64,000 nt of DNA. It comes from Sphaerulina vaccinii. Taxonomy: Eukaryota; Ascomycota; Dothideomycetes; Mycosphaerellales; Mycosphaerellaceae. Made by a program: the position numbers and the translations under genes. The first letter of the stretch is position 1; every line of letters begins with the position of its first letter. This document shows, in pieces, positions 43,729-52,659 of the stretch. The notes below the pieces were generated by a model. The model had not been told where the DNA came from and searched no databases. It saw only the letters and a program-made list of their open reading frames with translations. The DNA lies in the NCBI GenBank assembly GCA_022570795.1, contig JAKUDP010000014.1, positions 434,001 through 498,000 of the forward strand, read 5' to 3'.

Positions 43729-44718
43729 TCAAGGTCTCCCAATAGATCCCATAGGCGGCACAGGCGCTCTCATCTTCTCACTCCCCTCTGGCCCCTTCTT
43801 CACCTCGCCATTCCCATCCCCCTCAAACGGTATCAAATCCCACAACCCCTCCCAAACCCCCGGAACAGCAGCCCTATCAACTTTCTGATCCCTACTAACA
43901 TAAAACCTCGCCATCCACCTCTTCATCAAACCATCTGCCACTTTAAACTCCTTGCGCCCCTCAATCCCCTCATGCGTAGGAACATGTTGCAAATTAGCGA
44001 TCCCTCCCGTAAGCGTAGGACGTAGACGACGAAGTTCTCCAAATTCTACTATGCGTGAACGCGGCCAAGGACTCCATCTCATAAACTGCAATTCAACCTG
44101 TACCCTTTCTTTTCCTCTGCGCTCAACAGCCCATCTCCTCAGTCCCTCCTTGCCACTCCGTCTCACTTTCTCGGGCAGAGTAACTTTAATCCCATGAACC
44201 ATAGGCCCTGTAAGTAGGCTTACAGCCAACATCGGGAATGCGGAAATAGCTATACATGCTGGTATCCACCAATTGCTGTGTTCGGCACTGAAATAGAAAC
44301 CTGGAGCGTAGATTCCTGTTCCAATGAGGAAGATCACGATGGTACTCATTCGAGTGAGGCCGACCCCTAACAATGCTGGAGTTCCAGATCGATACACATT
44401 GATGGTGGCTGGGTAGAGGTTTGCGGGTTTTTGGGAACGCGCTGCGAGGGCGGCGGAGGATGCTGGTCGGCGGAAAGCATTGTGGAGAGTGAGAGATGAT
44501 TTGAGGCCACTGAGGGTGCCTTTGATATTCAGTCGCAGGCCAACTGGGGATTGATGCGCCCGCGGAAGCAGGCTGGATATGAGAGGCATCACATGCTGTT
44601 GTTGATAGAAGGCTAGGGTAGATGTGAGTGAAGTGAAATGGAAGTGTACCTTAGGCGATGCGGGGACGAAACTCGGCCGAGCCGTTCTTGATATGAGTGG
44701 AGCCAAGACGAGTGCCAT
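43729..44718 (-). CDS. Probable mitochondrial inner-membrane protein, TMEM70-like layout
   Basis: Frame of 329 codons from ATG 44718. The first 100 residues are rich in Arg, Ser and Ala with few acids, like a mitochondrial presequence (AFRRPASSAALAARSQKPAN). The motif INVYRSGTPALLG precedes two hydrophobic segments, TIVIFLIGTGIYAPGFYFS and WWIPACIAISAFPMLAVSLL. The matrix-side C-terminus ends with RFYVSRDQKVDRAAVPGVWE. Two close membrane segments after a short presequence match the TMEM70/TMEM186/TMEM223 group, which act in respiratory-complex assembly; the assignment is tentative. A 54-nt segment at 44649-44596 has donor GTACAC, a pyrimidine-rich body and acceptor ACAG. It could be spliced out in frame. 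Confidence 0.6.
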   Translation of the reverse strand: MALVLAPLISRTARPSFVPASPKVHFHFTSLTSTLAFYQQQHVMPLISSLLPRAHQSPVGLRLNIKGTLSGLKSSLTLHNAFRRPASSAALAARSQKPANLYPATINVYRSGTPALLGVGLTRMSTIVIFLIGTGIYAPGFYFSAEHSNWWIPACIAISAFPMLAVSLLTGPMVHGIKVTLPEKVRRSGKEGLRRWAVERRGKERVQVELQFMRWSPWPRSRIVEFGELRRLRPTLTGGIANLQHVPTHEGIEGRKEFKVADGLMKRWMARFYVSRDQKVDRAAVPGVWEGLWDLIPFEGDGNGEVKKGPEGSEKMRAPVPPMGSIGRP

Positions 44719-44849
44719 TGGGCGGACCGGAAACGACTGGAGCTGTATAGAGTGGTTTCGTGTTCATGATAAGGCTCTACAGATAGCTAAACACTTCTTC
44801 CTTATGACCACAAGACCAATTCCAGCCTACCAAGATCCTCAAACTTCCT

Positions 44850-45677
44850 CTACGCTCCAGTCAAGTTGTAGATCTTCTGGATATCCTTGAGTTGCTTGGT
44901 GAAATCCAACTTCAGATCCTTGAGCAGACCATCCTTGAAGTCGAAGATCCAGGCGTGCACAATGGGGAACTTCTTCTTGTCGTAGCTCTGCTGAACAGCC
45001 GCGGTCTTGACCACGTTGCGGGCCTGCTCCAACACGTTCAATTCGGCGAGTCGGTCGTACTTCTTATCCTGATCCTCGATAGCATCGAGCTCAGCCTCAT
45101 GCAACCTGTACACATCTCGGATGTTTCGCAACCAAGGGTTCAGGATCCCCAAATCAGCGGGGGTCATGGCTGCTTTGACACCTCCGCAGCTGTAATGTCC
45201 GACGACCACAATATGCTTGACTTCAAGGTGACGAACGGCATAGTTAATAACGCTCATGACATTGAGGTCGGTATTGCAGACGAGGTTGGCGATGTTGCGG
45301 TGCGTGAAGATTTCTCCTGCGTCCAGACCCATAATCTCATTGGAAGGGATTCGGGAATCTGCGCAGCCAATGTAGAGATAGTCTGGCTTCTGACCCGAGG
45401 AAAGCTTCGTGAAGAACTCTGGATCATTTTTAGCCTTCTCAGCAGCCCATTTCCGGTTGTTCTCAAAGATGTTTTCATGAGACTTGTTGAGGTGGTCGGT
45501 AATTTCGGACATCTTTGCGTTGTTGGAGGTGGGGGAGCAGTAAGTTCTTTTGCTGATGACCTTGATGGGAGATAGCTTGTATTGCGATGTCTTGAGGCTT
45601 GTAAGCTTGTATGGAGTCTTGGTGACGCCGCTGAATCTTGTGAAGATGGTGTTTGAGTGCCGGGCGAGAGGAGTCAT
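44850..45677 (-). CDS. NCE103: Beta-class carbonic anhydrase with mitochondrial presequence
   Basis: Single exon, 275 residues. The zinc site is complete: GCADSR gives Cys105 and the Asp-Arg dyad, and GHYSCGG gives His161 and Cys164. Other family blocks are DAGEIFTHRNIANLV and HAWIFDFKDGLLKDL. It interconverts CO2 and bicarbonate. The first 55 residues are rich in Thr, Lys, Arg and Ser with no acids (TRFSGVTKTPYKLTSLKTSQ), a good mitochondrial presequence. A second in-frame ATG at 45512 (AAGATGTCC) begins the conserved domain, so a cytosolic form by second-start use is possible. The 360-base region to the next gene is shared with the glutaminyl cyclase gene. Confidence 0.93.
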   Translation of the reverse strand: MTPLARHSNTIFTRFSGVTKTPYKLTSLKTSQYKLSPIKVISKRTYCSPTSNNAKMSEITDHLNKSHENIFENNRKWAAEKAKNDPEFFTKLSSGQKPDYLYIGCADSRIPSNEIMGLDAGEIFTHRNIANLVCNTDLNVMSVINYAVRHLEVKHIVVVGHYSCGGVKAAMTPADLGILNPWLRNIRDVYRLHEAELDAIEDQDKKYDRLAELNVLEQARNVVKTAAVQQSYDKKKFPIVHAWIFDFKDGLLKDLKLDFTKQLKDIQKIYNLTGA

Positions 45678-46037
45678 ATCAATGCTGCTATCTCTACAAC
45701 AACGTAAGAGGTCGGAGAAGCTCGTGAGGCTAAATACTGCAAAGTCATTGGCGCCAAGATCCCGATAGAACTAGCCACATCGTTGCCTGAGCCTTCAGGC
45801 ACTTCTGCTTAGAGTTGCGGAATGGCGGAAGATCTACTTCGCATGTGCAACGTCGACTGCATTGGCGAAAGGGAGTGCAAGTGAAGCTGTATCTTGATGT
45901 CTCACGAGATGAAAATGTTGAAAACGAATCGACGGTGACAGCATCGAAGACCATACCAGCCTATGGACGACAGTATGGCTTGATTGACAAGACGACCCAT
46001 CGATCAGCCTACTCGTACAACGACAGATAACGATACC
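45678..46037. promoter_or_regulatory. Divergent promoter region of carbonic anhydrase and glutaminyl cyclase
   Basis: A 360-base gap between two divergent start codons. No particular site recognised. Confidence 0.35.
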
Positions 46038-47165
46038 ATGCGACTCTTCCACCTCCTCCCGTCCCTCCTCCAAACGTGGACAGTAGCATACGCCTACACT
46101 CCCCTCTCCGACTCAACTCTCTCCCTCCTCCCCACTCCCGGCGGCGACTTCGACATCAACACAGGCCCCCTCCTCGCTCCAATTCTCATCCCACGAGTGC
46201 CCGGCACAGCAAACTCGACTCTTGTCCTACAACACTTCGTCGACTTCTTCTCAACACATCTACCGAAATGGAAGTTATCCTACCAGAACAGCTCCTCAGT
46301 AACGCCGACCTCCAATGGCCAATTAGTGCCTTTTGTGAATTTGATAGCAACACGCGATCCTCCTTGGGCAGAAGGAGAAGGAGATGTAGGAAGATTAGCG
46401 TTGGTAGCGCATTATGATTCTAAACTGACGCCTGAGGGGTTTATTGGTGCTACGGATAGTGCTGCGCCATGCGCTATGTTGATGCATACTGCACGGTCGA
46501 TCGACGCAGCATTGACGAAGAAGTGGGCAAGTGAGGAAGCTGCAGGAACGTACGAGAAATACGGAGATTTGGAAGCGCATCAGGGAATACAAATCCTCCT
46601 GTTAGATGGTGAAGAGGCGTTTCAACAATGGACACATACAGACTCGCTATACGGAGCGAGGAGTTTGGCTGAAGAATGGGAAACTACATCCTATGGCGCA
46701 TTGTCGCAGTATAGGAATCCCTTGAGGACGATTGATCTTTTCGTTCTCTTGGATCTGCTGGGGAGTGCGAACCCAAAGGTCCCATCATATTTCAAAACAA
46801 CACATTGGGCATACCAATTAATGGCCGACATCGAAACGAGAATGCGAAAGAAAGGTGTGATGAAGACCAGACCTCGAAGTCCTTTCCTTTTTGAAGGCAA
46901 GAAGAGTGAGAACGATCACTGGAGTGGCGGATATGTGGAAGACGATCATGTACCTTTTATGGCGCGTGGAGTAGAGATCTTGCACATTATTACGAGTCCT
47001 TTTCCGACTGTTTGGCATACTATATATGATGATGGAGAGCATTTGGATGGGCAGACTGTGGAGGATTGGGCAATGCTTACGCTTGGATTTGCGGCTGAGT
47101 GGTTGGATCTGGAAGGGTGGTTTGGAGATACCCGAGTGGAGGAAGGGAAGAGGGATGAGTTGTGA
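46038..47165 (+). CDS. Glutaminyl-peptide cyclotransferase, M28-like, with RDEL end
   Basis: Single exon, 375 residues from ATG 46038 (the frame opens earlier, but without an ATG). A signal peptide is clear: MRLFHLLPSLLQTWTVAYA. The M28-type zinc site is seen as VAHYDSK (Asp127), LLDGEEAF (Glu192/193) and a late His in SPFPTVWHTIYDDGEHLDG. NLIATR, DSAAPCAMLM and FVLLDLLGS match animal and fungal QC. It cyclises N-terminal Gln or Glu to pyroglutamate on secreted proteins. The last four residues are RDEL, a variant of the KDEL/HDEL retrieval signal, which suggests work in the ER or early Golgi rather than outside the cell. Confidence 0.9.
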   Translation: MRLFHLLPSLLQTWTVAYAYTPLSDSTLSLLPTPGGDFDINTGPLLAPILIPRVPGTANSTLVLQHFVDFFSTHLPKWKLSYQNSSSVTPTSNGQLVPFVNLIATRDPPWAEGEGDVGRLALVAHYDSKLTPEGFIGATDSAAPCAMLMHTARSIDAALTKKWASEEAAGTYEKYGDLEAHQGIQILLLDGEEAFQQWTHTDSLYGARSLAEEWETTSYGALSQYRNPLRTIDLFVLLDLLGSANPKVPSYFKTTHWAYQLMADIETRMRKKGVMKTRPRSPFLFEGKKSENDHWSGGYVEDDHVPFMARGVEILHIITSPFPTVWHTIYDDGEHLDGQTVEDWAMLTLGFAAEWLDLEGWFGDTRVEEGKRDEL

Positions 47166-47563
47166 GTTCTTTGCATATCTATGGCGACCTGGATACCAGA
47201 ACTGCTATGTGACATGATGGAACGACATGCTGATCGCAGACTTATAGAGATAGTGATACCACGAAATGATACCGACCGTCCTATAGGTCACGCCATATAC
47301 GCTATATCTACTCCAACTTGACCTACATTCAAGGAGAACCTGATCATGAAAGACAAACCGCGATACATATCCAGACCAGCAGAAATGCTCCACTGGCATT
47401 TGCCGACGCCTGACACGTCATCGCGCCTGCTGGTTACAATCTGTGCAAGTTGGCACTGTGTAACGTGATGAGCCACTGCTCCGCCTCGCTCCATTACATA
47501 CTTATCGCCACCACCTCCGAGTATTGGCCCTGCGAGCGAGTGGCAACGCCTAACATCCTCGAA
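47166..47563. other. Intergenic, about 400 bases
   Basis: Contains the 3' end of the glutaminyl cyclase gene and the probable promoter of the first HET-domain gene. Nothing specific recognised. Confidence 0.3.
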
Positions 47564-48853
47564 ATGGCCAACATGCGCATTCCGTACCAAGCATTACAGG
47601 CAAATGAGATTCGTCTCCTACGCCTGACAGCATCACCACATGGCGATCGACATCTCCACTTCGACATGCAACATTATACACGACTAGATGCGTCGCGGCG
47701 ATCGCTCCATGAAGTTTACACTGCGCTCTCCTATTGCTGGGGAGATCCAGCTCCTGCTGGCGAGATTGTGATCAATGGGCAACGCGTCGCAGTGGCTCAA
47801 AACCTGCTCGATTGTCTCACAGCTCTGTCGCCACATATTACCGCAGTTTTCAACGATCAGGGTACGTCGAAGCTCTTTTGGGTGGATGCGCTGTGTACAA
47901 ATCAAAACAATGTACTGGAAAAGTCGTCCCAAGTACAACAGATGTGGCGGATATATCAGAACGCATCGGATGTGCTCTCGTGGCTAGGACGAGGCGACAT
48001 ACTGACTAACCGTGCTCTAGACGGACTAAACTAGTACTACGAGCGGGGAGTTACAATTGACGACGCTCAACATTCGTGGTCGGGAAGCTCCATGAATCCA
48101 GCAGGCGACGATTGGGCAATAGAAGCTCTATCGCATAATCGCTACTTTTCCAGGATGTGGATTGTGCCTGAGGTACTCAATGCTCGCCGCGTGACTCTAT
48201 GCTCTGCAGGGCGACATACCCTGCACGCTGTGCCTCTGGAGTGTCTGCTCACATGGCTTAGGCGGAGTTTGTCTATTGAACCTGGGGACTACCTCCCAAT
48301 AGATCCGATACAGTCCCTTCTCCAGGATCTGGATGACAATCAGCGCTTAAGCAATGGCACTGCAGAGCCAGACCTTAGTACGACCGCAATCTTGCGCGCA
48401 GCTCAACGTCACTCTGGCAGACTTTGCTCAGATCCGCGAGATAAGATCTTTGCTCTATACGGCCTAGCAATGTTCAATTCTGCATATGATCAACCCGTGC
48501 CAGACTACCGCATGACTCTAGACCAAGTAGCACTGGCCACTATCGGATATCTGGACAAAATAATGATTGCATCTTTCATGCCCATCCGGGACACCATCGT
48601 GGTGGTGGTGACTACACTCCAGCTATCCCTTGGAGTCAATTGCGCTTCGCCTGAATATCTGGGCTGGCTCCGCGCACTCTCTGCCTCAGGGCTTCTCGAC
48701 GTAGAGACAAGAATGGGAAGCTTTGATTCCTGCCTAGGCTCTATATTGCAGACCATGATATCTCATGTCGAGATTGTGGAGTCAGTCTACGCTGAGACGA
48801 AAGGCACGCCTGCGGTACCAACGCGCCGCTCAACACAGCAACTCTGCCTATGA
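47564..48853 (+). pseudogene. HET-domain gene with one in-frame TAG
   Basis: From ATG 47564 the frame runs 156 codons, meets TAG at 48032-48034, and then continues in the same frame to TGA at 48853. Before the stop lie the HET-domain blocks: YTALSYCWGDP, LFWVDALCTNQNN and QQMWRIYQNASDVLSWLG. After it come NRYFSRMWIVPEVLNARR and RLCSDPRDKIFALYGLA. All are in normal order, so a single lesion is the only defect seen. A 63-nt intron ending at this TAG could be drawn, but it would delete the conserved WLG block, so I reject it. HET proteins trigger cell death after fusion with unlike strains. A second HET gene follows downstream. Confidence 0.7.
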
Positions 48854-49147
48854 CACGCTCTCGGGCGCACGGGCAATACTTTTCACCTGTCACGGAATGT
48901 CACTTCACGAGATTTGCAGAGCATCGCTGGCAGAATCTGCATTGCTACAGCGTACGATATTTGAGGAATTTCGGAATTGAAAGGGACGATTGTGCGACAC
49001 AATATGCAAGTCAGCTTCTGGGCAGCATTGGGCTTCTGGCTTGCACGAAGCCACAAGGCTGTGCTAACATCTAAGCCACGGCTTCGCCACCACCTTCAAT
49101 GTACACTCATATGGAGGGTAGACCTGCTTCCAACGCTTCCAGGCTCC

Positions 49148-50557
49148 ATGGCTTCCTCGGTGCCAGACGGCCATAATCGCTACAGGTACTCACCGCTGGA
49201 AGATGGCGGAATCCGGCTGCTCAAGTTGATCCGGCCCGACGAAGGAGTCACATGCTATGAAATGGTGCATGTCAGGCACGCAGAGTTCGAACAGCGATAT
49301 ATTGCGCTGTCTTACTGTTGGGGCGATCCTGCGGTCACCAATACGATCTCAGTCGACGGGCGGTCCATTGGTATAGCGAAGAATCTAGCAGATTTCTTGG
49401 ATGCATCTGGGTCATGGATGTTTGAGCGGGATCGCCATCCGACCAATGGACCACGACACGGAGATGCAGATAGCTTCGATTCGACATATTGCTGGGTCGA
49501 TGCTCTTTGTATTGATCAACAGAACGATACCGAGAAGTCCTTGCAAGTCGATCGCATGTGGATGATTTACAGAAGTGCATGCGAAGTTGTAGCCTGGCTT
49601 GGACCCGGGGAACCCCACACGCAGCTTGCCTTTCGTACTCTCCACAAATTCAAATTCGATAGTCGTGGGCAAGATCGGACCTCCACGCCTTTATTGGATG
49701 TTACGGAATATGCCAGCGTTTTCGCACTGTCTAATCACCCCTACTTCAACCGGATGTGGATAGTTCCCGAGATCATCCACGCTCGACAGATCACACTGCT
49801 GTCCGTAGTCAGGGAGGCTAGTGCCTATCACGACTTCGGATGCTGCTCAGTGCCTTTCGATAGCTTACGAGCATTCCAGCAGGCCGAAGGTGTGGCGATA
49901 GATTCGGACCCTCGACTTAGCCATGCGGCCTTCACACTACTGCACGAGAAGTTCGCAAACGATGACAAAGTATACGGCTATTCATGTCCCTCCAGACTTT
50001 TCACACGACTCTTGATCCATCATTCTGGACGACTTTGCGCGGACGCACGAGACAAAATCTTCGTCTTAAGAGGATTACCTGCGCTTGAGACGCCTGAAGT
50101 AGACCTCAGGCTCAACGCAGATTACTCGATGAGCTTACGCGAAGTCATCGTGGACGTCCTACGCTATCACAGTGAGCTAGACTCATTGGGAGAAATCTTC
50201 CCGGACGAAGCCCACCACATTTTCCACAACTTCCTGTTCGCCGTGATCTCCATGGGAATTGATTGCACTTCGCAGACCTTCCTTCTATGGCTGAGGTCAC
50301 GCATAGAGATCATCTCAGGCAAAGAAGTGATGCGAACAGATTCTGGTGTAGGGATCGACTGTTCAGGCGCTATTCTACGAATGATGCTGCACGATCCGAA
50401 GTGGCAGAGAGAAGCCGAAGATACTAGGGACTGTGTTGGTAGTAGTGTTACCGTGGTGTCACGACAGTGCAAATCCATGGACTGTTTCGTGTGCTTCCTC
50501 CGCGACTGTCCGTACGCTCGAACAGAAACAAGAGTACCTGATCCGCACTGCCTATAG
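49148..50557 (+). CDS. HET-domain (heterokaryon incompatibility) protein
   Basis: Single exon, 469 residues from ATG 49148; the frame is open upstream to 48977 but without HET character. The domain shows IALSYCWGDPA, YCWVDALCIDQQND, WMIYRSACEVVAWLGPGEP and HPYFNRMWIVPEIIHARQ. The C-terminal part has RLCADARDKIFVLRGLPALE and a region of unknown function with two Cys-rich spots (CFVCFLRDC). It should act in non-self recognition by triggering cell death; the partner is unknown. It is a diverged tandem paralogue of the interrupted HET gene 300 bases upstream and appears intact. Confidence 0.85.
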   Translation: MASSVPDGHNRYRYSPLEDGGIRLLKLIRPDEGVTCYEMVHVRHAEFEQRYIALSYCWGDPAVTNTISVDGRSIGIAKNLADFLDASGSWMFERDRHPTNGPRHGDADSFDSTYCWVDALCIDQQNDTEKSLQVDRMWMIYRSACEVVAWLGPGEPHTQLAFRTLHKFKFDSRGQDRTSTPLLDVTEYASVFALSNHPYFNRMWIVPEIIHARQITLLSVVREASAYHDFGCCSVPFDSLRAFQQAEGVAIDSDPRLSHAAFTLLHEKFANDDKVYGYSCPSRLFTRLLIHHSGRLCADARDKIFVLRGLPALETPEVDLRLNADYSMSLREVIVDVLRYHSELDSLGEIFPDEAHHIFHNFLFAVISMGIDCTSQTFLLWLRSRIEIISGKEVMRTDSGVGIDCSGAILRMMLHDPKWQREAEDTRDCVGSSVTVVSRQCKSMDCFVCFLRDCPYARTETRVPDPHCL

Positions 50558-52659
50558 AAGATGAGGCAGCGACTGGTGATTGTACCGGACGACTCAGTAC
50601 CAGTACACGTTCGCTATGCTAGCAGAAGGTTCTGGCATACAAAGCGTGCGATCTGTGCTGGCAGACGGCGAATGCAGCTATACGTACGAGGCGCTCTCTG
50701 CCACAAGAAAGCTAAGACACCTACAAAACAGTAGCAAAAGAAAGAAATATCCGGGAGCTACTCTCGATGTTTTGTTTCCATCAAGACAGATTTGTGTGTG
50801 GTGCTTAATCAACACATGCTTCTCACAAGACCCTACTACAAGTCCTTTCTCTACTGTATTGGTCCGCTACTCGACTGGTACCGAACGTCGTGATCAAAGC
50901 GCATCCAGAATCAGTGGGGACATACTCGAAGTAACTGAACACCCACCGAGACGTAGAAGAAACGTTAACTTCAGCAATACAGGGAATGTCTCGAGTCAAG
51001 TGAGAAACACATGTGATTGGATGAAGAGCGTGTTTCCAAGTTGGTTATGATGCTTAATTGGTGTGCGCTGGCAGGTCTGTTTGGTGCAGCGGTAAGGCGT
51101 GCTGCGAATTGGTGATGAGGGGCTGTTAGTGGCTTTACGAGCTTTGGCCATAAGTCGAGTGTTTTGCGGGTGTCGTGGCAACGGATTGTTTGACATGTCG
51201 ACAACAACGCTCGAGACGCGAGATGAGCGCGTCTTCGGTAGCAGAGAGCATTGGGTTGAGCGCTATGAATGTGCTGTCGCGAGCGTGGTCGAGAAGGAGC
51301 GCGACGAGATGGATGTGGAAAGAGTGGGGCAAGAGCGAAGTGAAGCGAAAGTGAAGTGAAAGTCTTGGCATTGGACACACTCTCAGCCGCAGATTGTATT
51401 TGACAGTCGAGACATGAGTGGAATCTTCATTCTTCTGCCGAAAAGTCCCTTACGGGCGAGCGGCGCACGAAATGACAGCAATATCGGTACCACGACTGGC
51501 CCAACACTGAACCTCACCGGATCGAATCATCGCGACACACCTACGAACAGCGCAACAGCAACAGCGACCGCGAGGGACTCAGCCGCCGTAAACGCCACCA
51601 TATCGATCTGCCTTCGGAAGGTCCGCTGCAGAATTGTCCAGCTTCTCGTTCGTTCGAGCTGGGCAAGATGTACGAACAGGGAGTCAAGGAGGCAGCTCAA
51701 TTGCAATTGAATCTGAGAGACGAGACATGAGTGCTATCCTTATTGAGGCTCGCGCTGACAGGCTGCCCATGACAAAGCGGCGCACAAGAAGACAGTGATA
51801 CCACTGCCACCGATCAGACCAACGCCGAACCCGATCAAATCGAACTCAATCATCGCGACACGCCTACACTCACAACAACAGCGACCGCGAGCTCCTCATG
51901 CGCCGAAAATGCCACCATATTGAGGATCATCGAGTGAGTAAGATCTTGCAACATACTACTCCACATCACCTTCCTCATCATGTACTACAGGAATGGCACC
52001 CTCCGCAACACAAAGGTTATAGTCGAGTTGGCAGCCGGAGAGGCATGCTCGGCGAAGGAATTGTCCCTGGCGATCTATGAATATTATGGACCTGCATTGC
52101 TGCTCGGATACTGACCGCGAGTCCTTTGCACCTATTAGCGCAATCAAGGTGAACCAAATAGCAATCGAGAACTGAGCCTCGCTCTTCGATCTGGACTGGA
52201 GTATCGACTGGGCGTGTGGGCGAACTTAGCGTTCGCGCTATCAGAACAAGGAGCACCGAGGGAATCTTCATGTTCACTAGGAAGTCCTTGTACTCTTGGA
52301 AGGTTTCTGCTTGTGGCATATTGGCAAAGAGAGAACTGAGATGCTTCGAAGTCTACGCGACCTTCTCCTACCATATGTACTCATCTCTCTGCAGGTCGAG
52401 ACATTTGTTGTCTCTCAGAGAGTTCGAGGGCAAAATTGAACGGTGAGGGTGTAAAGCCATGATGACCAGTACATGCTGTCCAACGGCACTGCTGAGTGCT
52501 CTTCTTGCGCAGAACGGTTGGACCGGATCAAGGCTTATACTTAACTTGCTTCTTCTCAACTGTATAAAGTGTGGGTCGGCATTGAGTACAGTCCAGTCGC
52601 AAATGCATCCTCAATTCTTATTGATTTTCAAACGCAGTCTTAAACTACTGACTCAAGAT
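50558..52659. other. Gene-poor region with a degenerate duplication
   Basis: About 2.1 kb between the HET gene and the Thr/Ser-rich gene. A 54-codon frame from ATG 51195 ends at 51359 but is highly charged and unsupported. The only structured feature is the duplicated segment near 51.4-51.9 kb. No complete gene was found. Confidence 0.35.
51408..51924 (+). repeat. Two diverged direct copies of a 200-bp segment
   Basis: Copy 1 (51408-51606) and copy 2 (51721-51924) both start with CGAGACATGAGTG and end with GCCACCATAT. Shared middle blocks include AATCATCGCGACAC and ACAGCGACCGCGAG. Translated in matching frames they read NHRDTPTNSATATATA and NHRDTPTLTTTATASS. Copy 1 lacks four bases (ATCGAA then TCATCG) compared with copy 2, which shifts its frame. 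This points to a duplicated, decaying coding piece. Confidence 0.6.

Noticed and set aside
48011..48034. An intron that would remove the TAG in the first HET gene
   Set aside because: The nearest acceptable donor would delete the conserved WLG block, and a closer one gives an intron of only about 24 nt.
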